Shown here: piece by piece, positions 39,701-48,203 of the stretch
Layout of the letters: each line of letters opens with the position of its first letter
How positions within the stretch are numbered: the stretch's first letter is position 1
NCBI RefSeq assembly: GCF_026914265.1
Contig: NC_069124.1
Location: forward strand, 25,430,489 to 25,494,488
Source: Mya arenaria
Lineage: Eukaryota; Mollusca; Bivalvia; Myida; Myidae
Direction of reading: 5' to 3'
DNA length: 64,000 bases
The notes under the pieces: generated by a model
The model's database searches: none
Seen by the model: the letters and a program-made list of their open reading frames with translations, nothing else
What the model was told of the DNA's origin: nothing
Made by a program: the position numbers and the translations under genes

Positions 39701-42646
39701 AATAAATAAAAAAATAAATAAAAAAAACATATTCAATGGACATAATTTGTATTTAGGGTTAAAATGGAGTTATGTTTCTTGTTGTAAGATGGTCGTGATT
39801 AATTTTAAATTTTATTAAGTGCATTGAATGAAAGGTATAGAAGTTTTTTTATTAAAATCCCAACTTGCCCTTAACTTTTACTTGCCTAAAACGTTAACCT
39901 TATTCAATCAGGGGCCATAACTTGTATTAAGGATATGGAGTTATGTAACCTCATTGAGTGATGGTCCTGAACAATTGTGTGAAGTATTAAGTCAATTGAA
40001 CAAAGGGTATAGAAGTTATTTATAAATATCCCAACCTGCCCTAAAACTTTAACCTGAGTTTCATAGTCAATCAGGGGCCATAATCTGTGTAAAGAATAAT
40101 ATGGAGTTATCTAACCTCATCATGTGATGGCCCTGAACAACTGTGTGAAGTATTAACTCAATTGAATGAAAGGTATTGGACTTATAAGTGAAAATCCCAA
40201 CTTGCCCTAAGACTTTAACTGGACGCTGAAGCTCGGACGAGTAGTATAGCCCACCTATTCTTTGAATAGTCGAGCTAATAAATCAATCATCACTAACTTT
40301 GGAGGCAAACGGTCAATTTAAAAAAAACAACCTAATGATTAGAATCTTGGTAAATCTCTTACAAGCTAACACATTTTTGACAACACTTTTGACAATACTT
40401 GAATTTCTGCTTCCACTTACCCTACAATGACGTTGGGATACCTAATCCTCATCCACGCAGATAGCATCCCACCATACGAGCCGCCAAATGCAACCACTGA
40501 GCTATTAGTGGCGCCCGGCAGTGTTGCCTTCAGATGGCTTATCAGTACAGCAAAGTCAGCCAGAGCCTGCTCCGAAGTGAGGTAGTTCATTTTTGTTGGA
40601 GACTGAAGAAGGACATACCATTTTTAAAAATGGTTTCTAAGTTCTATGTAAGTGTACCATGTTTTGAAATTATATTAATATATAAGTATTGTCAGAACAT
40701 TGTTTTTAATCATAAAAAAGTATGTATTAGTATTAAATGAATATTTATCATCCCTAACAAATAATGCCATCTATTTTTTCTCATGGATAAACAGACAGTA
40801 ATCAAACAATAGCATGCTAAAATCATGGTTACTTATATAACATAAATCTAAATAAAACATTCATATTTTAAGCTCTTATATGATTGTATCACCTTATATG
40901 CTTCTGGCCCATATGGAATAGATTCTCCATAATACCTGTGCTCAGCAAACACCAGCAAAGCTTTGAATTCTGCTGCTATGTCCCACATAAAACCCTGCAA
41001 TATGAAAAATAATGATTTGAATATCCACGGATGAGCGAATCACCGCAATTTTTAAACATAGCAAATGCTTGGGTTCAGTATGCTTAGAGGTTGAAAATTA
41101 CTGGTAGTCCAAAATCATAATTGTTATTCTCCTCAAACCCTTTAAAATGTATTTGCATGTCCAATGCGCAATGGACAACAAAAAGGCGATGCCAACAGCA
41201 AAAATTTAAACTTTAAATAGAAGGTTTTTTTCTGAACATTGTCTGTTCAAAATTTATGTTTATGAATAGATATGTTTCAAAAAATGAAGTGTACAATATA
41301 AAACAGTTTATAGGTCCATGATATAATGTACATAAAAAGATAATTTATGTTGTTAACTGTAATTGTGATTTATTGCACTGATGCAGACCGTATTATTACA
41401 GAACCAGGCGATGTCCCCCTCATTTCCTGTGTAGAAAAAGATTGGGCCTCCATCTTTGTTCCAGAACTGCTCTGCAATCAGGTAGCGTTGCTTGTAGGTG
41501 TCTGGATTTGAGAACCCAAAATGATCCACCTGAAAGAAATGTCATGTTTTGGTCAATCTCACGACAATAATAAATTGTGACAGGAGATAATCATGTTTAT
41601 GATGTTATATGCCAATTATACCTTTAAATATGGAGCAAAAGGAGTGAAGGAGTATTTCGATAAATTTTTGACAGACCTGATGAGGCATCCACAATGGAAT
41701 TAGACTGCCTTATTCTTTTTTGCCCGATTTAATAAAATGTGTTACAATTTATAAAAGTCCAACAAGCTCTTATTTAGTATTGATAAAAATAATTATAACG
41801 TAATAATGTCAGTTTTATTTTTCATGTCAACTAAAACACAGACATTTTTCACACTCTGTGTACATAATTTGTTGAATTCTATAATTTTTTGGGGCATATA
41901 GAACAATGAGATAAACAACACACCTGAAGACATTTAAAGCAACTGTGCACCAGATGATCAATTTGCAAGAAAAAAAGAAAATTGTCGAAAAACTGACATA
42001 AACTTGTTATTAATGTGTAACAATGCATTAAAACTTACTAACTGAAGTACCACATAGTTTACAATTTATTTAAGTTTAGCAGTTATTACTGGGTATGTCT
42101 ACCTAGTAGAGTTCATTCTTTACGCTTGATTGGGTAGTCGATGTTAATAATGTTATTACCAAGTTAGGTATATAGCTTAAATATACCACTCGTTTGGAGT
42201 AAGCCTTTGTAGCACAGTGGATACAACACTGGACTGCAATTTTGGCGACACGGGTTTGAACCCCATCTCCGACTTTTTTTTTCCATTTTGGTACTTATTT
42301 TACAATTATGATAGCAAATCGTAACACATTCCATTAAATAATTGTCCTAAGATTCGTTACAGAAAAAACTTTTTTTGTTGCCAATCTGGTGTACAGTCCC
42401 TTTAATGCCTATAAGTATATCATCATTCAAACTTGACAGTTCAGAAAGATACCGAGATACAAAATGTAAAATGAGCCAAGTGCCTGCAGAGTGAGAGAAT
42501 GTAAAATAACTTACTGGCTGAACGAAAAAATCTGTTCTGTAGTCATAACCAGAAAGTATGACTTGATCTTTAATGCCAATACGCCGACTGTAAGTCAAAG
42601 AAATAAGCAAAATAGCTGTAAAGCATTGAATAGGTATGAACTTCAT
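27721..42646 (-). CDS. PRCP: Lysosomal Pro-X carboxypeptidase (peptidase family S28)
   Basis: Nine exons in transcript order: 42646-42515, 41529-41389, 40994-40893, 40602-40421, 38346-38189, 35380-35208, 30267-30106, 29007-28820 and 27916-27721. All join in phase to give 477 aa, against about 496 in human. The enzyme removes a C-terminal residue after proline in lysosomes or after secretion. Residues 1-20 form a signal peptide. Diagnostic blocks are YTGNEGDIAWFCNNTGFMWD, FAEHRYYGES and LTSEQALADFA. The nucleophile elbow is GGSYGG (Ser167), followed by NGLLDPW (Asp418) and GAHHLDLR (His443). Spacings of 251 and 25 residues equal those I recall for human Ser179/Asp430/His455. WFCNNT and SLGDLGWDYQ favour PRCP over DPP7. 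The donor of intron 2 (ACG/GTCTGC) is weak. Intron 6 hosts an antisense C1q gene. Confidence 0.95.
27975..28240. repeat. Interspersed repeat with C/G-rich flanks, copy 1
   Basis: Words such as GAGGGCATACCCGGC, CCCCCCTAAAAT, TATAGGAGAAAAAA and GCCCCCTCTAACATC are shared in order with 29470-29735, and more loosely with 50560-50775. The family is unidentified. No terminal inverted repeats are evident. Confidence 0.55.
29470..29735. repeat. Interspersed repeat with C/G-rich flanks, copy 2
   Basis: It matches copy 1 in order (GGAGGGCATACCCGGC, CCCCCCTAAAATAG, TATAGGAGAAAAAA, AACATCGAATCCTGAATCCA). It contains a run of 17 C at 29606-29622. It lies in PRCP intron 7. The family is unidentified. Confidence 0.55.
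29832..30190 (-). repeat. Tandem triplication covering the 3' end of PRCP exon 7 and its donor
   Basis: Three units of about 122-128 bp are anchored on AAATATTGGA at 29832, 29960 and 30082. The last includes the end of real exon 7. The middle unit keeps about 60 nt of exon sequence (CTTGGATGGGACTATCAG) with an intact GT donor, but has lost 19 nt and has no upstream acceptor. The first unit is more decayed. These are exon fragments inside intron 7, probably unused. Confidence 0.75.
30277..30299. repeat. AT dinucleotide microsatellite
   Basis: About ten AT repeats lie just upstream, in transcript sense, of the PRCP exon 7 acceptor, in the polypyrimidine and branch region of intron 6. Confidence 0.8.
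31693..32547 (+). CDS. Secreted C1q-domain protein, single exon, nested antisense in a PRCP intron
   Basis: The frame starts at ATG 31693 (284 aa) or at the better Kozak ACCATGG at 31699 (282 aa). Residues 1-24 form a signal peptide rich in leucine. Residues about 35-95 are a heptad-like coiled coil (LEDRVKEQERKIQDHEQK). A basic linker ends in RIRR (residues 143-146), followed by a C-terminal C1q domain from about 150 to 284. The domain shows FSAYLTH, the GNAYNPITGVFTVPVDGVYL core and a closing FTTFSGVFMYA. The family forms trimers; in bivalves it is hugely expanded, with roles as lectin-like recognition proteins. There is no collagen region. A poly(A) signal lies at 32607. No introns are seen, which suits either a single-exon C1q gene or an old retrocopy. 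Ligand unknown. Confidence 0.9.
   Translation: MTMALSMPLLVLILFIYLPHGYLFQQNAQGTDVDDKFGSLAEKFESLHQHVLNLEDRVKEQERKIQDHEQKIAELENELNDYKKYFDQASQEEKQDKPKISGSKRTFLSKMFGQKRVFSKTLKTKPELMTLNGHVSNPNINSRIRRNVEGEFAFSAYLTHIIDHMAPGHVIKCDKTLLNDGNAYNPITGVFTVPVDGVYLLTFHIDSYTETHVTLVVDGGNTADSVSEPHVYRNGFEIMSGNTALIRLRERQSVWLEEYSNADGTVTSGEAYRFTTFSGVFMYA
32880..33330. repeat. Two diverged units of about 205 bp between the C1q gene and its decayed copy
   Basis: Blocks at 32885-33090 and 33115-33320 share words in order: CAGCCCAGACATT/CAGTCCAGACATG, CTGTATAT, ACACATCATCTTT/GATATGTCATCTTT, AAATCCCTCCCTGCATG/AAGCCCTCCATGCAC. They look like a decayed tandem pair. No function is inferred. Confidence 0.4.
33560..34390 (+). 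pseudogene. Decayed second copy of the C1q gene
   Basis: The sequence follows the intact gene from the signal-peptide region (CLPHGYLFQQNA) through the coiled coil (LENEINDYINYLRQQ) and FLSKMFGQK. It continues into the C1q core (CATTAAATGTGACAAAACAC, GATGGCAACGCTTAT). Several frameshifts and stops interrupt it, including one early in the coiled coil and one after the SKMFGQK region. The N-terminal signal is also altered. It is a tandem duplicate that has lost coding capacity. An AATAAA follows at 34464. Confidence 0.88.
35882..36047. mobile_element. pogo/Tigger-like MITE (Tc1/mariner group) with TA target site
   Basis: The left end CAGTCAAATCTCGTTATG and the right end (complement) CAGTCAAATGTCGAAGG are inverted copies, each bounded by TA. 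The interior repeats TATGTCGAA and TATATCGAA words. CAGTCAAACCTCG-like ends with TA duplication are typical of Tigger/pogo derivatives. It is 166 bp and non-coding. Confidence 0.75.
36572..36943. mobile_element. MITE family B, copy 2
   Basis: The left end TTAAAGTGACACTCTTATTC is mirrored by GGGAGTAAGAGTGCATCTTTAA. The interior closely follows copy 1 at 9301-9671. TTAA at both edges is compatible with a TTAA target duplication. It lies in PRCP intron 5. Confidence 0.8.
37560..38040. repeat. Decayed repeat of the GGTCATAACTCT type
   Basis: AAGGGTCATAACTCTAATGTG and AAAGGGCCATTACTTTGTAATG, with intervening TCTGCCCATACTA / TCTGTCCACCGCC words, form about two diverged units. They end in a CCGCCCGCCCACCGC stretch. 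Such blocks recur in bivalve introns. The termini are unclear. Confidence 0.4.
38600..38849 (-). mobile_element. tRNA-derived SINE with 12-bp target duplications
   Basis: On the minus strand the head reads TAGCGCAGTGGTAAGCGCAC (A box) and later GGGTTCGATTCCC (B box). A conserved body follows (GTGGGTTTTCTCCGGGTTCT) and then an AT-rich tail. Perfect 12-bp duplications ATTTTGACTTTA flank it at 38588-38599 and 38850-38861. The body resembles the Meta-SINE/Rudi type known from molluscs (from memory). It lies in PRCP intron 4. Confidence 0.9.
39449..40278 (-). mobile_element. Helitron-like element, family 3, opposite strand
   Basis: Read on the minus strand it begins TTAGCTCGACTATTCAAAGA and ends TCTTACGACGGCTCTTGTA, matching the element at 25638. 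About three core units carry CCCTAAAACTTTAACCTGAG and TTGTGTGAAGTATTAA (plus-strand words). The subterminal inverted word before the 3' hairpin is lost, so it is older or partly deleted. It is non-coding, in PRCP intron 4. Confidence 0.75.
41934..42405. mobile_element. TTAA-type element, family C, containing a tRNA-like segment
   Basis: The left end TTAAAGCAACTGTGCACCAG and the right end (complement) TTAAAGGGACTGTACACCAG are clear inverted repeats. The TTAAAGGRR pattern recalls the Kolobok-type T2 elements of Xenopus. Inside, 42205-42272 reads like a tRNA: GTAGCACAGTGGATACAACA (A-box-like) and CGGGTTTGAACCC (B box). Either a SINE inserted into the element, or the family carries a tRNA-like promoter. 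It lies in PRCP intron 1. Confidence 0.72.
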
Positions 42647-42822
42647 TTTGTAAACAAAATCACATGACTGTCATGTGATAAAATTTGATCATGGTCAATT
42701 GACGTTTACATAATCAAGCGTCTGGCTGGACTGGTTTTAATATTTATCAAAAAGATTTACTTTTTACAAACAAAATATAATAACCAGTCGAAGACACGTT
42801 TACTTCCGGGATAATAACAGAC
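42647..42822. promoter_or_regulatory. Bidirectional promoter between PRCP and SPCS3
   Basis: Only 176 bp separate the two divergent start codons. At 42659-42679 the arms ATCACATGAC and GTCATGTGAT face each other around one T, giving two E-boxes of M-box form (TCATGTGA). An ETS-like ACTTCCGGG lies at 42802-42810, close to the SPCS3 start. There is no TATA box in a fixed place. M-box sites are bound by the MiT/TFE factors that drive lysosomal genes, which would suit PRCP; binding is inference. Confidence 0.7.
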
Positions 42823-45800
42823 ATGAACACGGCTTTAGCAAGATTGAATACAATCTTTGCCTTCACGCTTAGCGTGATGGCAGGATTGACCTTTCTTTGT
42901 TTTCTTTCAACCTTTTTCAACGAACACAAGGCCGACGTCTCAATTAATACCGCAAAAGTTATTGTGTAAGTTGATTTTAAATCACCCGGCTTGCAGTGTT
43001 GTCAGTTTTTTTTATATTTTATTTTCTTTATAATGACTGTCAATTAAGTCAGCATGCCTGAATATATCTCAGGAAGACTGCAGTTATGGTGTTCGGAACT
43101 ATGCCTGGGGATCTAACAGTTCATAGATGAACACCAAACACTGTATCTGTTTAACACCAAAATTAGTAAAGCCGTTTCATATTATAGTAAACCTGGGAGG
43201 AAAAGTTTGCCTGGTGCATAGTCTAAATAATAGACATGTTCTACGGGATTCTTCCAATCCCTAATGTCACAGACCTATAAACCATGGTTTATAGGTCTGT
43301 GCTAACGTCTAAACGGGTTTGTGCAAGAACTGGGTTGGTTTGAAAAATATTGAAATTGAATTAAGTGAAGTATTTTATGTTTGAAATGGATGATAAAGGT
43401 TTATATTTATATTTTACCATGTAAGTACAAAGCTATTTTGCACAAAACAAATGATCTACCTTTCCAATGAAAGAAACATGACTATGCCACCTCCGACTAG
43501 CTTCGTGATAGACCTCGTAAATACAATTGTAACAACTCAGCCATGACCGAAGTGCTCGGATTGTTGTATAACTATGAACTGCAGCCTTGCGTTATGTTTT
43601 GACAGAATGAAATGAAGAAAACCCCATCAATCTGAATGTATATTTATTTTTTGTGTACGGAACTAATATAAAATAACATTATCTAGTAATATTTCTTGTT
43701 TTTATGATATTTTATGGACGCAATATGCTCGGAAACCCACTTTTGGTACAAAAAAATTTGTACATTAAGGATTTGCCATATCAAAAATCATAAAAAAAAT
43801 CTGTCAACGTACAATTGTTTGGACTAGCCTGGTGCAGGGCTCAAAACTTTGACCACCAGAGCACTAGAAAGGTGCTCTTACCCACTGAGCCTACTTGGCG
43901 GCTAATTCTTATCCACACACACACTTCACTTCCCCATTCACCTTTGAGGGCAATCCAGGCAGTCTTGTCTATTATTTCTGACACCATTTAAGTTAACCTG
44001 GATGGAATAGTGTGCCCGGTGCAGGTCTCGAACCCATGACCATCCAAACTATAGCAAGGCGTTCTACCCTCTAAGCTAACCGCAAGGCAGGTTCTTACTC
44101 GCACACACTACACTATTGACCTGTCAACCCTAAGAAGTGCCTCCAAATAAAATTGTTTCATCAATGATCATAATTAATTAACTATATGATAATGCATATT
44201 ACGTAGAACTTAGTTTATGTTTGTAGCTAACTTAAATATAACTATTCTTTGCTCTTACATTTCAGAAAGAATGTTCCTGACTACAGTGCTGGCCGAGAGA
44301 AAAATGACCTTGGATTTATTGTGTTTGACCTTCAGACAGATATCCTTTATTGAAATAACTGTTTTAATAAAAGTATTGATAAATTAGAGAAGATCAAAAT
44401 TTGCCTTACAGTCAAACTACACCAAAATCCTTGTATTAATATCCCGAAAAAAATAGTATTCTCTTTATGAGATTCAACATATATCTTACTTCTTAAGCAT
44501 ACATGATATTATGTTTTATAAGGAACAATTGACAAGCCCTGTTTGGCAAGTGACCCTGCAAATCTACTCGCCCTGCACAAAATTTACTCGCCCTATATTT
44601 TTTTACAGACAAATATTTTATCAGCCTTATTATTGTAACAGTACTTTTTAACTGCAAGATTGAATTAAGATGGAAACCAGTCCGTCTATTACCTGTTGTT
44701 ATCGCTTACAAACTATTAAAAACATTCTTATGATTCATTTAATATTCATTTCATAATTCAATTAATAATTTGATTTCTTCGGTTCCCTGAGGATTCATCT
44801 TCAACTGTCCACAACATATAATCAATTAAGCATACTGAGTTCATGCATTCGATAAATTTTATACTTGCCCATCATGACATCATATTACAGGTTTCAGTTT
44901 AACTGTTCTTTGTTCTTACATCTATGTTTTTCACAATAATTTGGTTTTCGGAAATAAAATGGATTTACATGTCTTTTAATCTGGAGAATCTGACCCCTGG
45001 CGGACAAGTTTGGATTGAATTTTTACTGGTTCGACCTCGATATTCAAGCGCAAGTGCAAGCAGGCGAGTGGATTTATTGATGCCTGATTGAATAATGAGC
45101 TGCACTATTGTTCCCTTCAAATAAATTTATAATAGTCAAAGTGGGTATTACAAATCAATTATAGAAAAACCTCCATTTTCCTGTAAAAAAAAATCTGCAA
45201 AATTAGCTAAGTTTAATTGTAACTTCTCAACTAGTGTGGTCTGATTTTTTTAAACTTTGGAAAATAATATACTAAAGCACTATGTTGTTCATATTACATA
45301 CCCCCAACACTTAAGGAAAACATGAAAGCTCTGATTAATAACAGTTATTGAAACTTAAGCCAATAAAGTAAAAGCTTGTTTTTTAACAAACCTGTTTTCC
45401 TTAACAATTCAATTGAAAAATAACTTTGATTCTCCTGGAATATTTTTATCTAAAATAACATTCATTGTAACTACATTGTGTGGTTGGAACTTTCTGAAAC
45501 TTAACGAAAAAAATATTCTAAGGCACAATTATGTTGTTCATAATTTATGCTCACAACACTCGAGGAAAATATGAAAGCTCTAACAGTTATTAAAACTAAA
45601 ACAGTGAAAGCTGGGTGTTTTTTTTAAACAAACCTGTTTTCCTTAACAGCTTTGTACATTTGACCAGAATCTTCAACTGGAATGTGAAGCAGTTGTTTCT
45701 CTACCTATTTGCAGAATATGAGACGGAAGATCATGTAAGTAGACCTAGTTGACTGTAGCTTTTTGCTTGGATCCTTTTCACTGCTGATTTAACTAAATCC

Positions 45801-48203
45801 ATTAATCTACTACATACATGTAGTAATACGTCCCTTTGTAGTTAAAAATGTAAACAAACATCTTTTCTTACATATATTTTTCTATTAAAGCAAATTTGGC
45901 CAGAAATGTCTGAAGCCTAATACTATAGATAGCATGCAGGTATTTTTAAAAATATAAATTGCAGAGAATTGAAGTGCATGCTATACACAGTATAATATGT
46001 TATACTACGTGTCATATATCATGCAAGTCCTGCAACCAGTTTTGCTGTTATAACATTCAGATATAAATGATAGCTGGGGAAAAAGGTTAGATAAATCATA
46101 ATGTTGCCTGATAGATTAAAAGACAAGTTTTACAGCTTGATTTTTAAGGTCATTATAAATAAGTCTTCATTTGAATGCAAGCTCTAAAATTTTTCTTCAA
46201 ATATTTCTTTTTTTCTTAATTTACCAGAAGCTGAACCAAGTTGTAGTTTGGGATAAGATCATTCGCAGGGGAGAGAACTCAATACTGGACTATAGGAAAG
46301 CCAACACCAAGTACTACTTCTGGGATTTTGGTAATGGTTTGAGGTAAGGATTGTTTAGTTTAAGATTATACGTCCTATGTAGTGAGAGATAAAATAATTT
46401 GTAGAGTAGAGAAGTTACTCTCGGACTTCAGGGGTCCGTTCATCAATAATTATAGGAGCAATTTCATACTACTAGAGACTTTTCAAAAGTAGTATAGCAC
46501 TGTTTTATATCTTTATTAGGTATTGAATTGATCCTATGATTCTTTATGAAGCGGACCCCATCAAACTAAACACAAAATATTTATTCTAGAAAAACCGGTC
46601 CAGTACCTAAATTTGGCAGGTACCTAAATCCGGGCCACTCCTTCTGGAGTACTTATGTAACCTTATATCATCTTTTAACGATACCATCTGAAAGAGTGTA
46701 ACACAACTGAATAAACATCTTTTAATATCCTTGTTGTTTGATTGCTATTAAGCATGAAGACTGTTTTTACATGTTGCCAAAGATATAGTTAAATGTCACA
46801 AGGGGAACTGACATACTGTATAATGAATGCACAAATTTTGTTAGATAAAAAGTTGGTCAATATTGTGTTAGAATCATGTTGCCTGTTGGCCTTTTATGAG
46901 AAGTTTGTACCCTTATTTTGCTTTCCAATAATATTCTAAAAGTGGCTGATATTTGAGTCCAAGGAAAAAGGCCTTAACTTACCTGGGTACTTTTCATATA
47001 TGTATTTTTTTTATTTTCAAATGATTTTTTGTTTTTTGAGTGAATGACATGAGTATTTAGTAATGATGATTGTCGATGCTGACCTTGTTTAAAAGATGTT
47101 GAAGAAAAATGTAAAAAAATGCCTGATTTAGGTATTTGACCAGTTCGGTAATGATTTGAAGTAAGAACAGTTAGGTTTTTAATAAGGTATACTTCCAGAT
47201 TAATTTGACTCAACAGGGCATATACATATATGTATACTTATTGTTAAAATAGTTGGGTGTTGCAATAAACTGGTTTACATTGTCCAAACACATTTAATGC
47301 TCTTTGCCATTATTATTAAGTCATTGTTATAAAAAGAGAAACTTGTACCTTGATAATAACTGCCTCACTGGACACAGATCAAACTCGTGTACAACCAGGC
47401 TGGAAATTGAACCAGGATAGTCATGGGTAGACATAAAAGGCTTTTAACACTGCAGTGCTTTCAAAACCGCATTTGATGATCTGGGTAAATGACATAAATA
47501 GCTAAAATTCTATGCCCTTTTCACTAAACAATACCAATCTTGCGTGGTTTCAAAGTACAATTGTAGATCAAAATCTGTGACCATGATTACAAACAGTCTC
47601 AAGACTGAGTCTAGATTCAGACCAAGAAAAGCACTTTAATTTATCAAAGAAAATCATATTTTTCCATTTGTTTTACAAAAATAAAGGTAGGTAATGAGCC
47701 ATGTAAAATTGTAAGAAAATTCATCTTATTTTATCATCAATTCTCAACTTGAAGATTTGCTGTTTTGCCACTTGAGTCTGAACTCAGACTGTTTGTAATC
47801 TTGGCCCCTGGGCTGAGGCTCTTGTATTCTGCCACTATTTTTTCAAGACTCTGAAATTGCTATCATGCATGAATTAGATCACAAAAGAACTGCTATTATA
47901 TGTTGATGGAATTGACATCAGCATGTTTTTGGTATATTTTATTATCAATGTTATATTTTTAATAGTACGAAACTTGTGACACCATGTATTTATTCCCCTA
48001 CTTATGGGGAAGGCATATCATATGGATTTGCCTAGTTTAATGACTAAATGGGTTATTTTTTTACTTCCAGGGGAAACAAGAATGTGACTCTAAGCTTGTC
48101 ATGGAACGTTATTCCTAATGCCGGAACTCTGCCAAAGATCATGGGGACAGGACAGCACAAGATTGAATTTCCCGCAGAATATAGCCCCAATAGATTTCAA
48201 TGA
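42823..48203 (+). CDS. SPCS3: Signal peptidase complex subunit 3
   Basis: Five exons: 42823-42965, 44266-44339, 45658-45734, 46228-46343 and 48071-48203. They are in phase and give 180 aa, the same as I recall for the human protein. SPCS3 (yeast Spc3) is a single-pass ER membrane subunit that stabilises the signal peptidase and its catalytic subunit. The N-terminus MNTALARLNTIFAFTLSVMA leads into the membrane anchor (about residues 11-33). The lumenal part carries DLGFIVFDLQTDL, IFNWNVKQLFLYLFAEY, NQVVVWDKII, KYYFWDFGNGLRGNKNVTLS and SWNVIPNAGTLP, all diagnostic. The C-terminal 20 residues are less conserved. Introns 1, 3 and 4 are GT-AG; intron 2 is AT-AC with U12-type signals. Intron 1 hosts nested transposons. 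The start lies 176 bp from the divergent PRCP start. Confidence 0.96.
43219..43826. mobile_element. Non-autonomous TIR transposon with 10-bp target duplication, copy 2
   Basis: The ends TAGTCTAAATAATAG and CAATTGTTTGGACTA match the copy at 1718-2411. The 10-bp word GCCTGGTGCA flanks it on both sides (43209-43218 and 43827-43836). Interior blocks such as GGGATTCTTCCAATCCCTAA and GTGTACGGAACTAATATAAA are shared. It inserted into tRNA-like SINE sequence of SPCS3 intron 1 and itself carries a 34-bp palindromic insert. Confidence 0.88.
43268..43301. repeat. Perfect 34-bp palindrome inserted in the transposon
   Basis: Arms of 17 bp (CACAGACCTATAAACCA and its exact complement) meet without a spacer at 43284/43285. 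The flanking 7-mers CTAATGT (43261-43267) and CTAACGT (43302-43308) differ by one base. The sister element reads straight through with a single CTAACGT, so the insert is exactly 34 bp plus a 7-bp near-duplication. Confidence 0.92.
43837..44105 (-). repeat. Two decayed tRNA-like SINE heads in SPCS3 intron 1
   Basis: On the minus strand, GGTTAGCTTAGAGGGTAGAA with GGGTTCGAGACCTGCAC (about 44085-44010) forms one A/B-box pair. AGGCTCAGTGGGTAAGAGC with GTTTTGAGCCCTGCACC (about 43900-43835) forms a second, more decayed pair. Both have the CTGCACC context into which the 10-bp-TSD transposon inserted. They are too diverged for functional tRNA genes. Confidence 0.6.
44340..45657 (+). other. U12-type AT-AC intron of SPCS3
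   Basis: The intron opens with ATATCCTTT, the exact U12 consensus donor of the AT-AC class. It closes GTAC at 45657. A perfect U12 branch site TTCCTTAAC lies at 45639-45647, about 11 nt before the acceptor, within the short distance this spliceosome requires. Splicing here gives ACA-G/AT-TTG, encoding the conserved DLQTDLTRIFNW. No GT-AG alternative keeps the frame with the same protein. Confidence 0.93.
45230..45648 (+). repeat. Diverged 242-bp tandem duplication that copied the U12 branch site
   Basis: Blocks at about 45230-45406 and 45477-45648 align in order: ATGTTGTTCATA, AACACT, GAAAGCTCT, ACAAACCTGTTTTCCTTAACA. TTCCTTAAC therefore occurs twice, at 45397-45405 and 45639-45647. Only the second has an AC acceptor at the right distance. 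The first copy would be a decoy. Confidence 0.82.
46431..46559. mobile_element. Foldback MITE with about 35-bp inverted ends
   Basis: The left arm GGGGTCCGTTCATCAATAAT is mirrored at the right by GGGGTCCGCTTCATAAAGAA (complement). The symmetry continues through ATAGGAGCAATTTCA / ATAGGATCAATTCA. The total is 129 bp, in SPCS3 intron 4. Its superfamily is unknown. Confidence 0.7.
47360..47450 (-). repeat. Strongly decayed SINE fragment
   Basis: CAAACTCGTGTACAACCAGG and CTGGAAATTGAACCAGG run parallel to the SINE at 38600-38849 (CAAACTCACATGCGCCCAGG, CCGGGAATCGAACCCGG). Target duplications are not recognisable. It lies in SPCS3 intron 4. Confidence 0.35.

Noticed and set aside
42205-42275. A functional tRNA gene
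   Set aside because: A- and B-box words exist, but the stems are poor and the segment lies inside a TIR element; better read as tRNA-derived repeat.
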